Source of the DNA: UBA7312 sp002715345
Lineage (GTDB): Bacteria > Bacteroidota > Bacteroidia > Flavobacteriales > UBA7312
Length of the DNA: 46,784 bases
Assembly: GCA_964009845.1 (NCBI GenBank)
Contig: CAXGIQ010000001.1
Span: 1 to 46,784, forward strand
Reading direction: 5' to 3'
The position numbers and the translations under genes were made by a program. Below the pieces are notes generated by a model that was given only the letters and a program-made list of their open reading frames with translations, was not told the DNA's origin and did no database searches. This document shows positions 28,005 to 38,400 of the stretch, piece after piece; positions within the stretch are counted from its first letter, which is position 1; each line of letters starts with the position of its first letter.

Positions 28005-28619
28005 ATGCTACAACTCATTAAATCGCCTAAGATTTTGCAGCGTCTCTTTGCTGATTTCCTTTGGAAAATAGAAAGCGATGAAAAAGTGATTTACCTCACT
28101 TTTGATGATGGACCTCACCCTGTTATAACTCCATGGATAATTGACTTAATGAATCAATACGATGCTAAGGGCACTTTTTTTCTAATTGGTGATGCTGTTA
28201 GCAGACATCCAGATTTGTATCAACTGTATAAAGCTAATGGACACCAAGTAGGAAACCACACTTATAAACATATAAAAGGGTGGCAAAGTCGAAAAAAAAA
28301 TTACCTGAAAGAAATCGCTCAATGCGCTGAGTTTGTTGAAAGTTCTTTGTTCCGCCCTCCATACGGACAAATAAACCTACAAGCCTTACGAGAAATAAAA
28401 AAACAATATAAGATTGTTATGTGGGATGTTCTATCATGGGACTTTGACACTGAAACTTCTTCAGAAATTTGTCTATCAAACGTCATCAATTATTCAAAAG
28501 AAGGGTCTATTGTTGTTTTTCACGAAAATGAAAAGTCGATGAAGAACATCATGTATGCGCTACCAAAAGTATTGGAGCATTTTACTAAGCTAGGCTATCT
28601 GTTTAAAGCTATTTCCTAA
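28005..28619 (+). CDS. polysaccharide deacetylase (NodB-like)
   Basis: A 204-residue carbohydrate esterase family 4 protein. The metal-dependent active site is complete: TFDDGPHP (residues about 32-39, catalytic base and metal Asp), the metal-binding His pair in GNHTYKH, FRPPYG, and WDVLSWDF near residue 145. No signal peptide is seen, so the protein is predicted to be cytoplasmic or weakly membrane-associated; this short form is common in Bacteroidota. The substrate (peptidoglycan, polysaccharide or a lipid-linked sugar) cannot be told. It follows the DUF2723 gene by 12 nt. Its stop overlaps the convergent rhodanese gene's stop by 4 nt. Confidence 0.93.
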   Translation: MLQLIKSPKILQRLFADFLWKIESDEKVIYLTFDDGPHPVITPWIIDLMNQYDAKGTFFLIGDAVSRHPDLYQLYKANGHQVGNHTYKHIKGWQSRKKNYLKEIAQCAEFVESSLFRPPYGQINLQALREIKKQYKIVMWDVLSWDFDTETSSEICLSNVINYSKEGSIVVFHENEKSMKNIMYALPKVLEHFTKLGYLFKAIS

Positions 28620-28894
28620 TGATAAAGTTCTGAATTAAGTTCAATCCAACCCCCACCATTCCAAACTTCTACAACACCTTGTTTACGCAAATAATGCATC
28701 ACTTGCTCTGACCTATTACCAGAACGGCAAAAAACTACTAAAGGTTCCATTTTTCTTAATTCATCTATCCTGGCAACTACTTCATTCATTGGAATGTTAA
28801 TAGCGCCAACAACACTTCCTCCTTGAAACTCAAGTGGTGTACGTACATCTACCAAAGTCACTTGTTTGGTTTCGCAAATTTCTTTTATACTCAT
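28616..28894 (-). CDS. single-domain rhodanese-like sulfurtransferase
   Basis: A 92-residue protein that is one rhodanese domain. It has the N-terminal TLVDVRTPLEFQGGSVVGAINIP and the active loop FCRSGNRSEQV, where Cys carries the persulfide. No signal peptide. It overlaps the upstream dioxygenase-rhodanese gene by 4 nt (ATGA), so the two are translationally coupled. Together with the TauE-like gene it forms a sulfur-handling operon; this small protein probably moves sulfane sulfur between partners or to thiol acceptors. It is last in the operon and meets the deacetylase gene tail to tail. Confidence 0.93.
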   Translation of the reverse strand: MSIKEICETKQVTLVDVRTPLEFQGGSVVGAINIPMNEVVARIDELRKMEPLVVFCRSGNRSEQVMHYLRKQGVVEVWNGGGWIELNSELYH

Positions 28895-30282
28895 GAGTCA
28901 GAACAACTTTGACCTTCTACTATTTGAATATCGAACTGCTTCAGCTTACCAAACCCACCTTGTATATTGGTGATTTTTGAAAATCCCTCTTTTTGTAAAA
29001 AGGAAGCCGCTATCATTGAGCGATAACCTCCTGCACAATAAATAGCAATAGACGCATCTTTTTCAAGCTCACTAAATCTGCTAGGTAATTCTTGTAGTCT
29101 GATGTGTTGCGAACCGCACACATGTGCTGCTTCTACTTCTACAGGCTTTCGCACATCTAAAATCAGTTTAGATTGATTTTTAATGAGCTCAACCCCTTCT
29201 TCTGTACTAACATCATGAATTGTTGAATACTCTCCTACCCAAGCGTTTATTCCTCCGTCTAAAAATCCCGCAACATAATCGTAACCAACTCTAGCCAGTC
29301 GAACAATAGCTTCTTTCTCTTTTCCTTGATCGGCAACTAGCACAATCTTAGCATCTGTTGGGATAATTGCTCCTACCCATGGAGCGTATTGTCCATTTAA
29401 TCCAATATTAACCGCTGATTTCACATGTCTCACTGCAAAATCTCCTGGTTTCCTGGTATCCAGAATAAACGCCCCGGCCGCTATTTCTTTTGCAAATTCC
29501 TGATAACTTAATGCTTTATGATTCGTTTCTACTACCACAACAATAGATTCGTAGCCATTTTTATTCATCATTGCATCCTTAAAGAAATAAGGAGGAGGAG
29601 CTAAAAGACCATCCGTCACTTCTTGAATAAAATCTTCTTTACTCATTGGTTGAAGCGCGTAGTTAGTTGCTTTTTGTTCTCCTATTGTAGAAGTCGTTTC
29701 AGAACCTAGATTTTTCCCACAAGAAGAGCCTGCTCCGTGCGCTGGATAAACAATCACATGATCTGGCAATTTCATCAATTTGTTTCGCAATGAATCATAC
29801 ATAAAACCTGCTAAATCATCTTGTGTTATTTCCCCTGATTTTACAGCTAAATCAGGCCTTCCAACATCTCCTATAAAAAGGGTGTCTCCTGTAAACACAC
29901 CATGTTGATTTCCTTCACTGTCTTTTAATAAATAACATGAGGACTCCATAGTATGACCTGGTGTGTGCAAGAGAGTCAGACTGACATCTCCAATATTAAA
30001 AACCTCTCCATCAGTCCCATTATAAATATCATACCCTGCTTCCGCATTAGGCCCAAAAACAATAGTTGCCCCTGTTTGTTTAGCTAAATCAATATGACCA
30101 GAAACAAAATCTGCATGAAAATGCGTTTCAAAGACATACTTAATTTTTGCAGCTCTTTCTTTTGCCATTTGAATATATGGCTCCACCTCCCTTATCGGAT
30201 CGATAATAGCTACCTCTCCATTGGACTCTATATAATAAGCCGCCTCAGCTAAACACTTGGTATAAATTTGCTCTACAAACAT
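28891..30282 (-). CDS. persulfide dioxygenase-rhodanese fusion (ETHE1/CstB-like)
   Basis: A 463-residue protein with an N-terminal metallo-beta-lactamase fold and two rhodanese domains. The MBL part has THFHADFVSGH, HTPGHTMESSCY, FTGDTLFIGDVGRPD and YPAHGAGSSCGK, as in the non-haem iron persulfide dioxygenases ETHE1 and CstB, which oxidise glutathione or other persulfides to sulfite. The first rhodanese domain (about 262-355) lacks a Cys at the active position (VADQGKEKE); the second (about 365-455) has CAGGYRS and should be active. The order MBL, inactive rhodanese, active rhodanese fits CstB-like proteins. It overlaps the small rhodanese gene by 4 nt and lies 39 nt after the TauE-like gene, which could export the sulfite. 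Confidence 0.92.
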   Translation of the reverse strand: MFVEQIYTKCLAEAAYYIESNGEVAIIDPIREVEPYIQMAKERAAKIKYVFETHFHADFVSGHIDLAKQTGATIVFGPNAEAGYDIYNGTDGEVFNIGDVSLTLLHTPGHTMESSCYLLKDSEGNQHGVFTGDTLFIGDVGRPDLAVKSGEITQDDLAGFMYDSLRNKLMKLPDHVIVYPAHGAGSSCGKNLGSETTSTIGEQKATNYALQPMSKEDFIQEVTDGLLAPPPYFFKDAMMNKNGYESIVVVVETNHKALSYQEFAKEIAAGAFILDTRKPGDFAVRHVKSAVNIGLNGQYAPWVGAIIPTDAKIVLVADQGKEKEAIVRLARVGYDYVAGFLDGGINAWVGEYSTIHDVSTEEGVELIKNQSKLILDVRKPVEVEAAHVCGSQHIRLQELPSRFSELEKDASIAIYCAGGYRSMIAASFLQKEGFSKITNIQGGFGKLKQFDIQIVEGQSCSDS

Positions 30283-30321
30283 ATCAACGAATATATTCTA
30301 TCTATTTAAATTTCTTTTCTA

Positions 30322-31089
30322 TTAAATAATAAAAAATTCTTTCACCATAATAACTACTGCCATCAGCAATACAAATACCCCGAATGATTTCTTAAGTTTT
30401 TGACCATCAAAAAATCTACCTAAATAAACACCTACAAATATTCCTATCACAGCAAGAGCTGTAAAAGATAGAAGCAGTTGCCAATCTATTTCGGAACCCC
30501 ATTCACCTAAAAATCCAAAAAGTGATTTCACTGCAATAATCATAAGTGAAGTCCCTATGGCCTTTTTCATTTCTAAGAAAGACAACAATACTAATGCGGG
30601 AATAATCAAAAATCCTCCACCAGCTCCTACCATTCCTGTTATCAGCCCTACCAATAATCCGTCAATAATAATTTTGACTTGCTGTATATCTTTAGTTTGT
30701 TTTGATACAGATTTTTTATACAGCATGGAGAAGGACGCCAAAAGCATTATTAACGCAAAAAACAACATTAGAAAAATGTCTTTTGTCAACACATAGTCTC
30801 CCACAACAAAAAGTTCAAGTGGAATATTAGGAAGGACCCATCTTCTACTTGCAAACACCCCGATAAAAGATGGGATAGCAAACATGATTCCTATTTTGAA
30901 ATCAATATTTCCTAATTTATAGTGTTTATGAGCACCAATTAAAGAAGCAATTCCTACTACAAACAAAGAATATGCAGTCGCTGGTACTGGGTCAACATCT
31001 AGAACATATACCAATATAGGAACAGCTAAAATAGAGCCTCCACCTCCTATAAAGCCTAAAATCAACCCGATTAGAATTGCTAATAACAT
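30322..31089 (-). CDS. TauE/SafE family sulfite exporter-like membrane protein
   Basis: A 255-residue membrane protein with about 8 hydrophobic helices in two related halves. The glycine-rich signature GLILGFIGGGGSILAVPILV opens the first half, and a second copy, LLVGLITGMVGAGGGFLIIP, opens the second; this internal duplication marks the TauE/SafE family. Family members move organic sulfonates, sulfite or sulfur compounds across the membrane. Next to a persulfide dioxygenase, export of sulfite is a reasonable role, but direction and substrate are inferred. A TAGCTTTG promoter box (31101-31094) ends four bases before its ATG, so it is the first gene of the operon and almost leaderless. Confidence 0.92.
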   Translation of the reverse strand: MLLAILIGLILGFIGGGGSILAVPILVYVLDVDPVPATAYSLFVVGIASLIGAHKHYKLGNIDFKIGIMFAIPSFIGVFASRRWVLPNIPLELFVVGDYVLTKDIFLMLFFALIMLLASFSMLYKKSVSKQTKDIQQVKIIIDGLLVGLITGMVGAGGGFLIIPALVLLSFLEMKKAIGTSLMIIAVKSLFGFLGEWGSEIDWQLLLSFTALAVIGIFVGVYLGRFFDGQKLKKSFGVFVLLMAVVIMVKEFFII

Positions 31090-31093
31090 ACTG

Positions 31094-31101
31094 CAAAGCT
31101 A
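31094..31101 (-). promoter_or_regulatory. predicted -7 box of the TauE/persulfide dioxygenase operon
   Basis: TAGCTTTG on the minus strand matches TAnnTTTG and is followed by CAGT and the ATG, giving a leader of near zero. The nearest upstream TTG is only 14 nt away, so the -33 element is uncertain. I see no obvious operator. Confidence 0.5.
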
Positions 31102-31536
31102 CTGAATAAAGAGAACAAGTTGTTTTCTCTAGAATATTAAGGTTTTTTTAGGCTGTGAAATTTAAATGAAGAATAAGAACTATTGAAAAATGGATTATAT
31201 TAGTAACGAAATTGTTGTGAATACATACCTCAAATCGTGGAGGTTTCGCAGTAGTTCTTCATAGTACTTTTTTAGTTTGTCTCCTCCCCTCCAAGGGGAG
31301 GGATGGCCGACTAAAGGAAACTTAAAAAGCCAACATAATAATCGCTAAATTATTAGTCATTTTAATTTTTACTTATTCTTTCTATCAAGGGGGATAAAAA
31401 ACATCCGCATAAGAACACTTAACACTCCCTTGTTGATAAAAACAATGTGTTTATAACCAAACCCTCAAGCAATCGCTTAAATTTGTAGTACCGTAACACT
31501 TGTTTATTATAGTACTTGAAAAAGGTACATTAGTAG
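31102..31536. other. 435-nt intergenic region with a GC-rich hairpin and a 24-codon ORF
   Basis: No conventional gene is visible. Noted: an 8-bp hairpin, CCTCCCCT/AGGGGAGG with a three-base loop (31283-31301), without a U-tract; and a plus-strand 24-codon frame at 31190-31264 ending in Ser-Ser-Ser-Ser-stop. The area separates the TauE operon promoter from the porP terminator. Such GC-rich hairpins in AT-rich spacers often belong to short dispersed repeats in this phylum, but a second copy is not in this window. Confidence 0.5.
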
Positions 31537-31573
31537 AGAAAAGAGAAGCTTGCTATTCAGTGAGCTTCTCTTT
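31537..31573 (-). terminator. terminator of the SprB-like/porP operon
   Basis: The minus strand has AAGAGAAGCT, a 12-base loop, AGCTTCTCTT and then further T-rich sequence (TTCT). The 10-bp stem overlaps the last base of the porP stop codon, and the position fits the end of the operon. The loop is larger than usual. Confidence 0.7.
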
Positions 31574-32468
31574 ATTTAAAGAACCTATAGCCTAGCTTAA
31601 ACTCATTTGTTCCAGAACTAACCGCTGACAGTCCAGAGGTAAGGAAATCATGACCATAAGCCACATAAAGCTGATCGTTCACATCGTATCCTAGATAAAT
31701 TGTTGCTGCATCTTGAAGTCTATATGAAACAGCTGTCCAAAACATCTTTTTATAAGATGTTTTACAAGTTATTTCAAATTGAGGACTTGCTGGAGAAACC
31801 ATTTTTATTAATAACGAAGGCTCTAATGTGAAATCTGAGTTTAAATCATGCTCATAGCCCCCTGAAACATAATAATGACTAACTAAACCTCCAGTTAACA
31901 ATTCTTCATCTGTATAATCATCTCTTAGATTAAAACTACTATTTAACAACTGAGGAACAGCTAAGCTAAAATGGAATTTGTTTGAGTACAAATACACTCC
32001 AAATGAAGCATTTGGCACGGCATTAGTTATTCCTGGCGCATTAAAAACAGGGTCATTATCATCATATGGATTAATGGATGTGTTATCAAGCTTATACTGT
32101 AATAAACCAGCGGACAACCCTAAAGATAAACTCATATCCCCCTTTAATCGCAAATTATAAGAATATGACATAGAAAACCCAGATCGACTTTCTGCCCCTA
32201 GCTTATCACTATACACTATCCCTCCAAGTGACATGTTATCATTCCTCATTGGCCCAAACACACTAATAGCGTTTGTTTTTGGCGCTTCTTGCACACCAAC
32301 CCATTGATTTCTAATATTAGCTGACATTTGTGTATAACCATCAACACCTGCTATAGCCGGATTATATATATAGGTATTTAATTGATAGTTTGTAAACTGT
32401 GGCATTTGTTGTCCAACAGCCACATTGCTTAACAATATAATTGTTAATAGAATTAGATTTCTTTTCAT
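31572..32468 (-). CDS. PorP/SprF family type IX secretion system membrane protein
   Basis: A 298-residue outer-membrane beta-barrel-like protein with a signal peptide (about 1-19, ending VAVGQ). The family start QMPQFTNYQLNTYIYNPAIA, then RNQWVGVQEAP, is clear, and the C-terminus ends in an aromatic residue pattern (LGYRFFK) typical of outer-membrane proteins. In Flavobacterium johnsoniae, SprF is needed for secretion of its partner SprB, and porP/sprF-like genes commonly follow genes for proteins with type B sorting tails. Here the SprB-repeat gene ends just 3 nt upstream, so this is probably the dedicated partner of that protein. Confidence 0.93.
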   Translation of the reverse strand: MKRNLILLTIILLSNVAVGQQMPQFTNYQLNTYIYNPAIAGVDGYTQMSANIRNQWVGVQEAPKTNAISVFGPMRNDNMSLGGIVYSDKLGAESRSGFSMSYSYNLRLKGDMSLSLGLSAGLLQYKLDNTSINPYDDNDPVFNAPGITNAVPNASFGVYLYSNKFHFSLAVPQLLNSSFNLRDDYTDEELLTGGLVSHYYVSGGYEHDLNSDFTLEPSLLIKMVSPASPQFEITCKTSYKKMFWTAVSYRLQDAATIYLGYDVNDQLYVAYGHDFLTSGLSAVSSGTNEFKLGYRFFK

Positions 32469-32471
32469 GTT

Positions 32472-35400
32472 TTATCTAACAATGGTCACAGGACCTGTTA
32501 ATGGATCTTTGTCTTCAGAGTTAAATGTTATCACATAGTAATATGTTCCAACTGGCATATCTTTTCCGTTATGCGTTCCATCCCAATTTGCAATCATAGG
32601 AGATTGTGAAGACCACAACAACATCCCCCATCTATTAAATACTTCTAATTTCAAATCACCGAACTGATTTAAGTAACTAACTTCCCACGTGTCATTAAAA
32701 CCATCTCCATTAGGAGAAAACCCTTCATTCATACCCACAAAAACACGAATACTATCTACACCAACACACATATTAGATTCATCTAGAATGGCAGCATAAT
32801 ACATAGTGGTTCTTAAAGGTGTAACCTCAACACTACTTTGCAAAATTGTATCTGGAGTTAACCAAGCAACAGCCGTGCCAGTTGTCGCTTCAAGCGTCAC
32901 AGACTCTCCGACAATTATTCCATTGTCGATTCCAGCATCCACTATTGGGTAGTTTACATTAACTGCTATCTCATCAGAAAAAGTACAACCATCAGCCGTT
33001 ACCACATCTACGGTAACTATTGTAGAAACAGTAGCATCAAACTGAACTGTTGACTCTGAAGAATACTCACCCATTACATTCCAAACATACGATTGATAAT
33101 TGACTGGAATAGCTGCGTTTAAATCAACAGGTGTCCCCTCGCAAACAGTAATACTTGCATTATAGTTGAAAATGTGAGCAGGATGTACTTCTACATCTTC
33201 AATTATAAATTCACATCCATTATCATCCGTCACTGTAATCATTACTAAAGTGTCATTACCTTCGTTTATTGGATCAAAATCAATTTGTAAATTTTGAGAA
33301 GATGAATTCTGTGTTATAAAGTCGTTTTGATACATATAAGAATACGGAGCAACGCCTCCCTGAGCATCAACTATTATTGTTGCATCCTCACCCGTACAAT
33401 CTTCATCAACAACATCAGTTATAACTGCTGTTAATGCAGTAGGTTCAAAAATCTCGTATGTAAAGGATCCTTCACAACCATTACTATCCTCTACTGTTAC
33501 ATTATACACTCCTGCTTCTAATGAATTAGGATTTTCACCTTGCCAATCAACAGTATTATAAGGCGTAACACCTCCTACAATCGATGAATTCGGAATAATC
33601 GCTGTTCCATTTGCTTCTCCATAACACTGTACATTTGTAGTGTTTACATTAATTATTTGAACAGGTGTAAGTGGCTGTCCAACTGTTGTAAACGTGTAAT
33701 TTTCACAACCTAATGCATCTGTAATAGTAACATGATATGTCCCTGCGGACACATTGTTTAAGTTTGCTTGAGTACTAGAGTAAGAGTCTGGCCCCTCCCA
33801 ATTATAAGTGTAAGGAGCTGTTCCTCCAACAATTGTTAAGTCTATAGTTCCTGAGTTTTCATCAAAACAAAGGGCATCTGAAGCTATAATATCATCAATA
33901 GACACATAACTCTCAGGGCCGTCAACATAAACAGAATCAACTATTAAACAACCATTAGCATCATAAATAATATCAACATACCATTGACCCGCTGCCAATC
34001 CTGTAGCTTCTTGTGTTATTTGCCCAAGTGGATCACTCCATAAATGAGAATAAGGCAACCAACCACCTGTTGGATTTAAATCAGCTATTCCATCTGGAAT
34101 TCCAAAACAATTTACAGAAACTGTATCTGGTCCAAGGGTTTTAAACACTTCTGAATCATCTATAACAATACTGCCAGAAGCTAAACACTCATTAACATCC
34201 GAAACAGTTACAAAGTACTCTCCCATCACAAGGTTTTGCGCTTGTTGAGTTAACGATATAGTATCACTTGCAGAGTTTGTCCATATATAATTATAAAATC
34301 CACTAACACCTCCAAAAGGGACAGCTGTTGCTTGACCCTCCCCTTCTCCTTCGCACCTGATATGTATAACATCCTCAAAAGACACCATTACTTCAGTTGG
34401 AGAAAAAATAGTGACAGAGGTAGATGTGTTACATCCATTTTCATCTGATATATAGACATCGTAATCTCCTGCACCTAAACCTCCAATAATACTTAATGAT
34501 GGGGTAGTACTTGAACTTAACAATTCTCCAAGATGATACCAATCAAATGTATATAAGCCGGTTCCCCCAGCACCAACAGCTTGTAAAACTCCGTCTTCTG
34601 AAGCAAAACAAGAAATTTGTTGATTGTTAAAAGATGACGTTACCTCTGCAGAAACGCCAATAAGTTGTGGCTCTCCAATTACTACTGGAGAATGCAGTGT
34701 AAAACATCCATTATCATCCGTAACTTCGACTTGATAAGATCCAGGAGCTAAATTATACACTGTTTGTGATAATCCTGACAAGTTAGACGGAAAAAGATTA
34801 GTTCCATTTGGCAGTTGCCACACAAAAGAATATTCTCCATTTAAAGAGGTTCCTCCTGTAGCATTAACAGTTGCTGATCCATCTGTATCTCCAAAACAAC
34901 TTACATCTATTGTTGAAGAGGTGGCTACGACAGGAGATGGCTCCAATACTTCAATATCTGTAATCACATCAGAACAATCTAAAGAATCTCTAACAGTTAT
35001 AGTATGAAGACCTGCTGTAAGATTTGTAAACACAGTGTTATAATACCAGTTATTTCCTCCATCTATACTATATTGGTATAAAGGATTCCCTCCTGATGTA
35101 TTTACTGATATTTGACCTTGAGCATCACCAAAACAATCATTATGGATAACATCTACCACTGATAAATTAGGACTACTTAATTCAAACACCTCTACGCTAT
35201 CGTAAGTTGTACAGCCATTATAATCTATAATATGTGAATAATATGTTCCGGATGTCAAAAAGTCAACCGTTGATAAAATATTGTTTGGATTTGGTGTAAG
35301 GCCATCACTCAAAAGAACTGGCAACGTTCCATCTTCATCATATGTCCAATTATAAATATAAGGAGAAGTTCCGCCAACAACTTCTGTTGTTGCTATTCCA

Positions 35401-38400
35401 TCCCACTGCACACATGACTCTGGAGTAGAATAAATACTATTTATTTCCAGCAAATCTGGTTCGCTCACATAAAAAGAGTTATTCAACGAGACACAACCAT
35501 TTTCGTCAACAATATCATAATAATACACCCCTTCAGAAAGACCATAAATTCTAAACGAATCTGCACTTAACTGAATAAAATTACTAAATGGAGTAATGTT
35601 AGCAAATGAAAAATCTGCTGTTCCTCCTGAAATAACAATATCAGCATTACCATTATCCTCTCCATGGCATAAAGGTGAATTGGTAAATGCTTGAGCTGTT
35701 AAAACAGCTGGTTCTAAAATTTCATGTTGAATATTTTCAATACATCCATTAGAGTCAACAATTGCTATATCATAAACTCCTGCAGACAATCCGTACAGAG
35801 AATTGGTGATTAGCTGTTCAGAAAAATCAGGATCATTTACAAAAGCCCAATAAAAACCTCCTTCGAATGGAGTTCCTCCTACTGTATTAAAGTGAATTTC
35901 TCCATCTAAATCTCCATTACAACTTAACATAAATGTAGTAGGGACAAACTCTATTGAAGTTTCTAACTCCTCTGGCTCATTCACCACAATAGGAGCTGTA
36001 TTGGTTACAACACATCCTTCAGCATCCATCACGGCTAATCCATAAGAACCAGCTACAACATTTTCTAATACAGAATCTAATTCAACAACCTCACTTCCAT
36101 TCGGCAAATCCCATGTGTATGTAAAAGGAGGAATACCAAACTCGACATCAACTATAATTGAACCTGTTCCAGTACTAAAACATATTGCATCTTGAACTTG
36201 TACATCTCGAATTTGTGGAACTCCTACTGCTGGCACAATCACCGACGTCTCGTACATACATCCTAAGTCATCCGTAACAGTTAAAAAATAGGGAAATCCG
36301 CCAGCTAAATCATTAATTTGACTTGTTGTTTCACCATTTGACCAAAGATATGTATATGGGGAAACACCTCCTGAAACGTTTGCCGTTATTTGACCATTAT
36401 CATTTCCACATGTCTCAGATACTACATCAAAAATCTCGCTTATTGGGTCATTTTGAAGAATTTCAGCATCACCTGTATATAGACAATTATTTACATCTGT
36501 TATATCAAAGTTATATAGACCTGTCTGTAAACTAGAAATACTAAAATCATATCCCACAGAAACAACAACTCCATTATTAGATTGCCAATTCAAGCTGTAT
36601 GGTTTATTCCCCCCCTCAACATCTAGATAAAGTTGTCCTGTTGAGTCTCCAGCACACTCAATAATAGTGACTGCTTCTGAAACAGCAATTTGAGCAGGCT
36701 GCTCTATAAGGTATTCAAAAGGAAGGAATGGGCAATCAAATTGGTCTGTAACATCAACAGTATAAGTGCCTGCTTCTAAAAAGTTTAAACTAAATCCATT
36801 ACCTACAAATCCATTTGGACCAATCCAATCAATGGTATATGGAGAATTACCGCCAAACACTGTTAATTCTAAAGATCCATCAAATCCGTTAAAACAACTT
36901 ACACTATCTAAGATTGCTTGAGTTAAAATTGGTGCTGGTGCGACTGGATTAAATTCAAAAGATGAAACACATCCATCCGAATCAATGACATCAAGAAAAT
37001 ATCCTCCAGCAATTAATCCATTTATATCTTGTAATAAAGAAGTGAATCCATTGGGACCTGTCCAAGAGTATTGATAAATACCAGTTCCTCCAAACGGCTC
37101 AATTGCCACTGAAGCGTCTGCAAAACCTGCACAAGACACATCAACGACCACTTCATCATTTAAAACTATCTCTGTTGGCTCTGAAACTTCAGCGTCTACA
37201 CTACCCACACATCCATTTGCATCTTGAACCTGTATAGTATATTGGTTTGCTGATAAATTAACAAACAAACCTCCTGGTTGTGATGTAGCAAAATTATCCA
37301 CAGTATATGCATAACCTCCTACTCCTCCTGCTGCTGAAACTTCAATAACACCATTTGCTACTCCAAAACAGGATGCGGGCTCAACCTGATTAATGTTGAG
37401 TTCAATTCCTAATAATTCGGTTATCGTAATAGTTGTGTCAATGGTGCAACCCAGTGCGTCAGAAATATTGACAGTATAATCTCCTGCTAGCAAGTTTGAG
37501 AAAAAGCCGCTCGGTTCTGTTGGAACACCTAACCCGTATAGATAAGGCCCAACACCTCCATTTGCAAGGAGCTCAAATGAACCGAGGTTACCAGCACACA
37601 ATATATTTTGATGTGATAATTCAAAAATGCTTAATTCTGAGTTTTCTACCAATTCTACCGAAATAACATCTGTACATTCTCCTGTAGCATCTGTCACCAA
37701 AATATCATGAGTTCCGGCAGGAAGATCTGTAAAAATACCACTAGCTTGCGCATCTCCTCCATTTATAGAGAATAAATATGGTTCAGTTCCTCCAGTAGCT
37801 ATAACAGTAATTTGACCTGTGGATTCCCCGTTACAATTAATATTTAATCTAGAAGCTACATCCTCAAATAATTGCAATGAGTCTGAAGGTTCAGTAATTG
37901 TAAATTCTTGAAATTCTTGACAATCGTTATCATTTGAAATCAAAACAGAATATGTCCCTGCTGGTTGACCTGATAAATCTTGATTTCCTGACACAAAAGT
38001 TCCATTTACGTCAAACCACTTATATGTAAACGGGACTGCATCTCCTCCTACATCAATATTGACACCCCCACTAGATTCAGTAAAACAATCCACATTGGTT
38101 ATTTGCGACCAAAAGATAAATACAGAATCAATATCTCCCTCTGGATCTAAGACGTACCCAACAGAGTCTGTTATTTCCTGTGAACATAATGTGTTTGTTG
38201 TAACAATCGCATAGTATGTTCCAACTTCTAAGCTATCTAAGATTGAAGATGCTGACATATCCCCAACTGACCCTACTGTCTCTGAAAAAATAGGAGAAGA
38301 TCCTACTAAAGGATTATCATCATACCATTCAAAAAGGTAGGGCCCTCCTCCTCCATTAACCGCTGTAAAAGTAATATCACCATCACTAGCTCCAAAACAT

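Noticed and set aside
31283..31301. Rho-independent terminator
   Set aside because: The stem is good, but neither side has a U-tract and no gene ends next to it.
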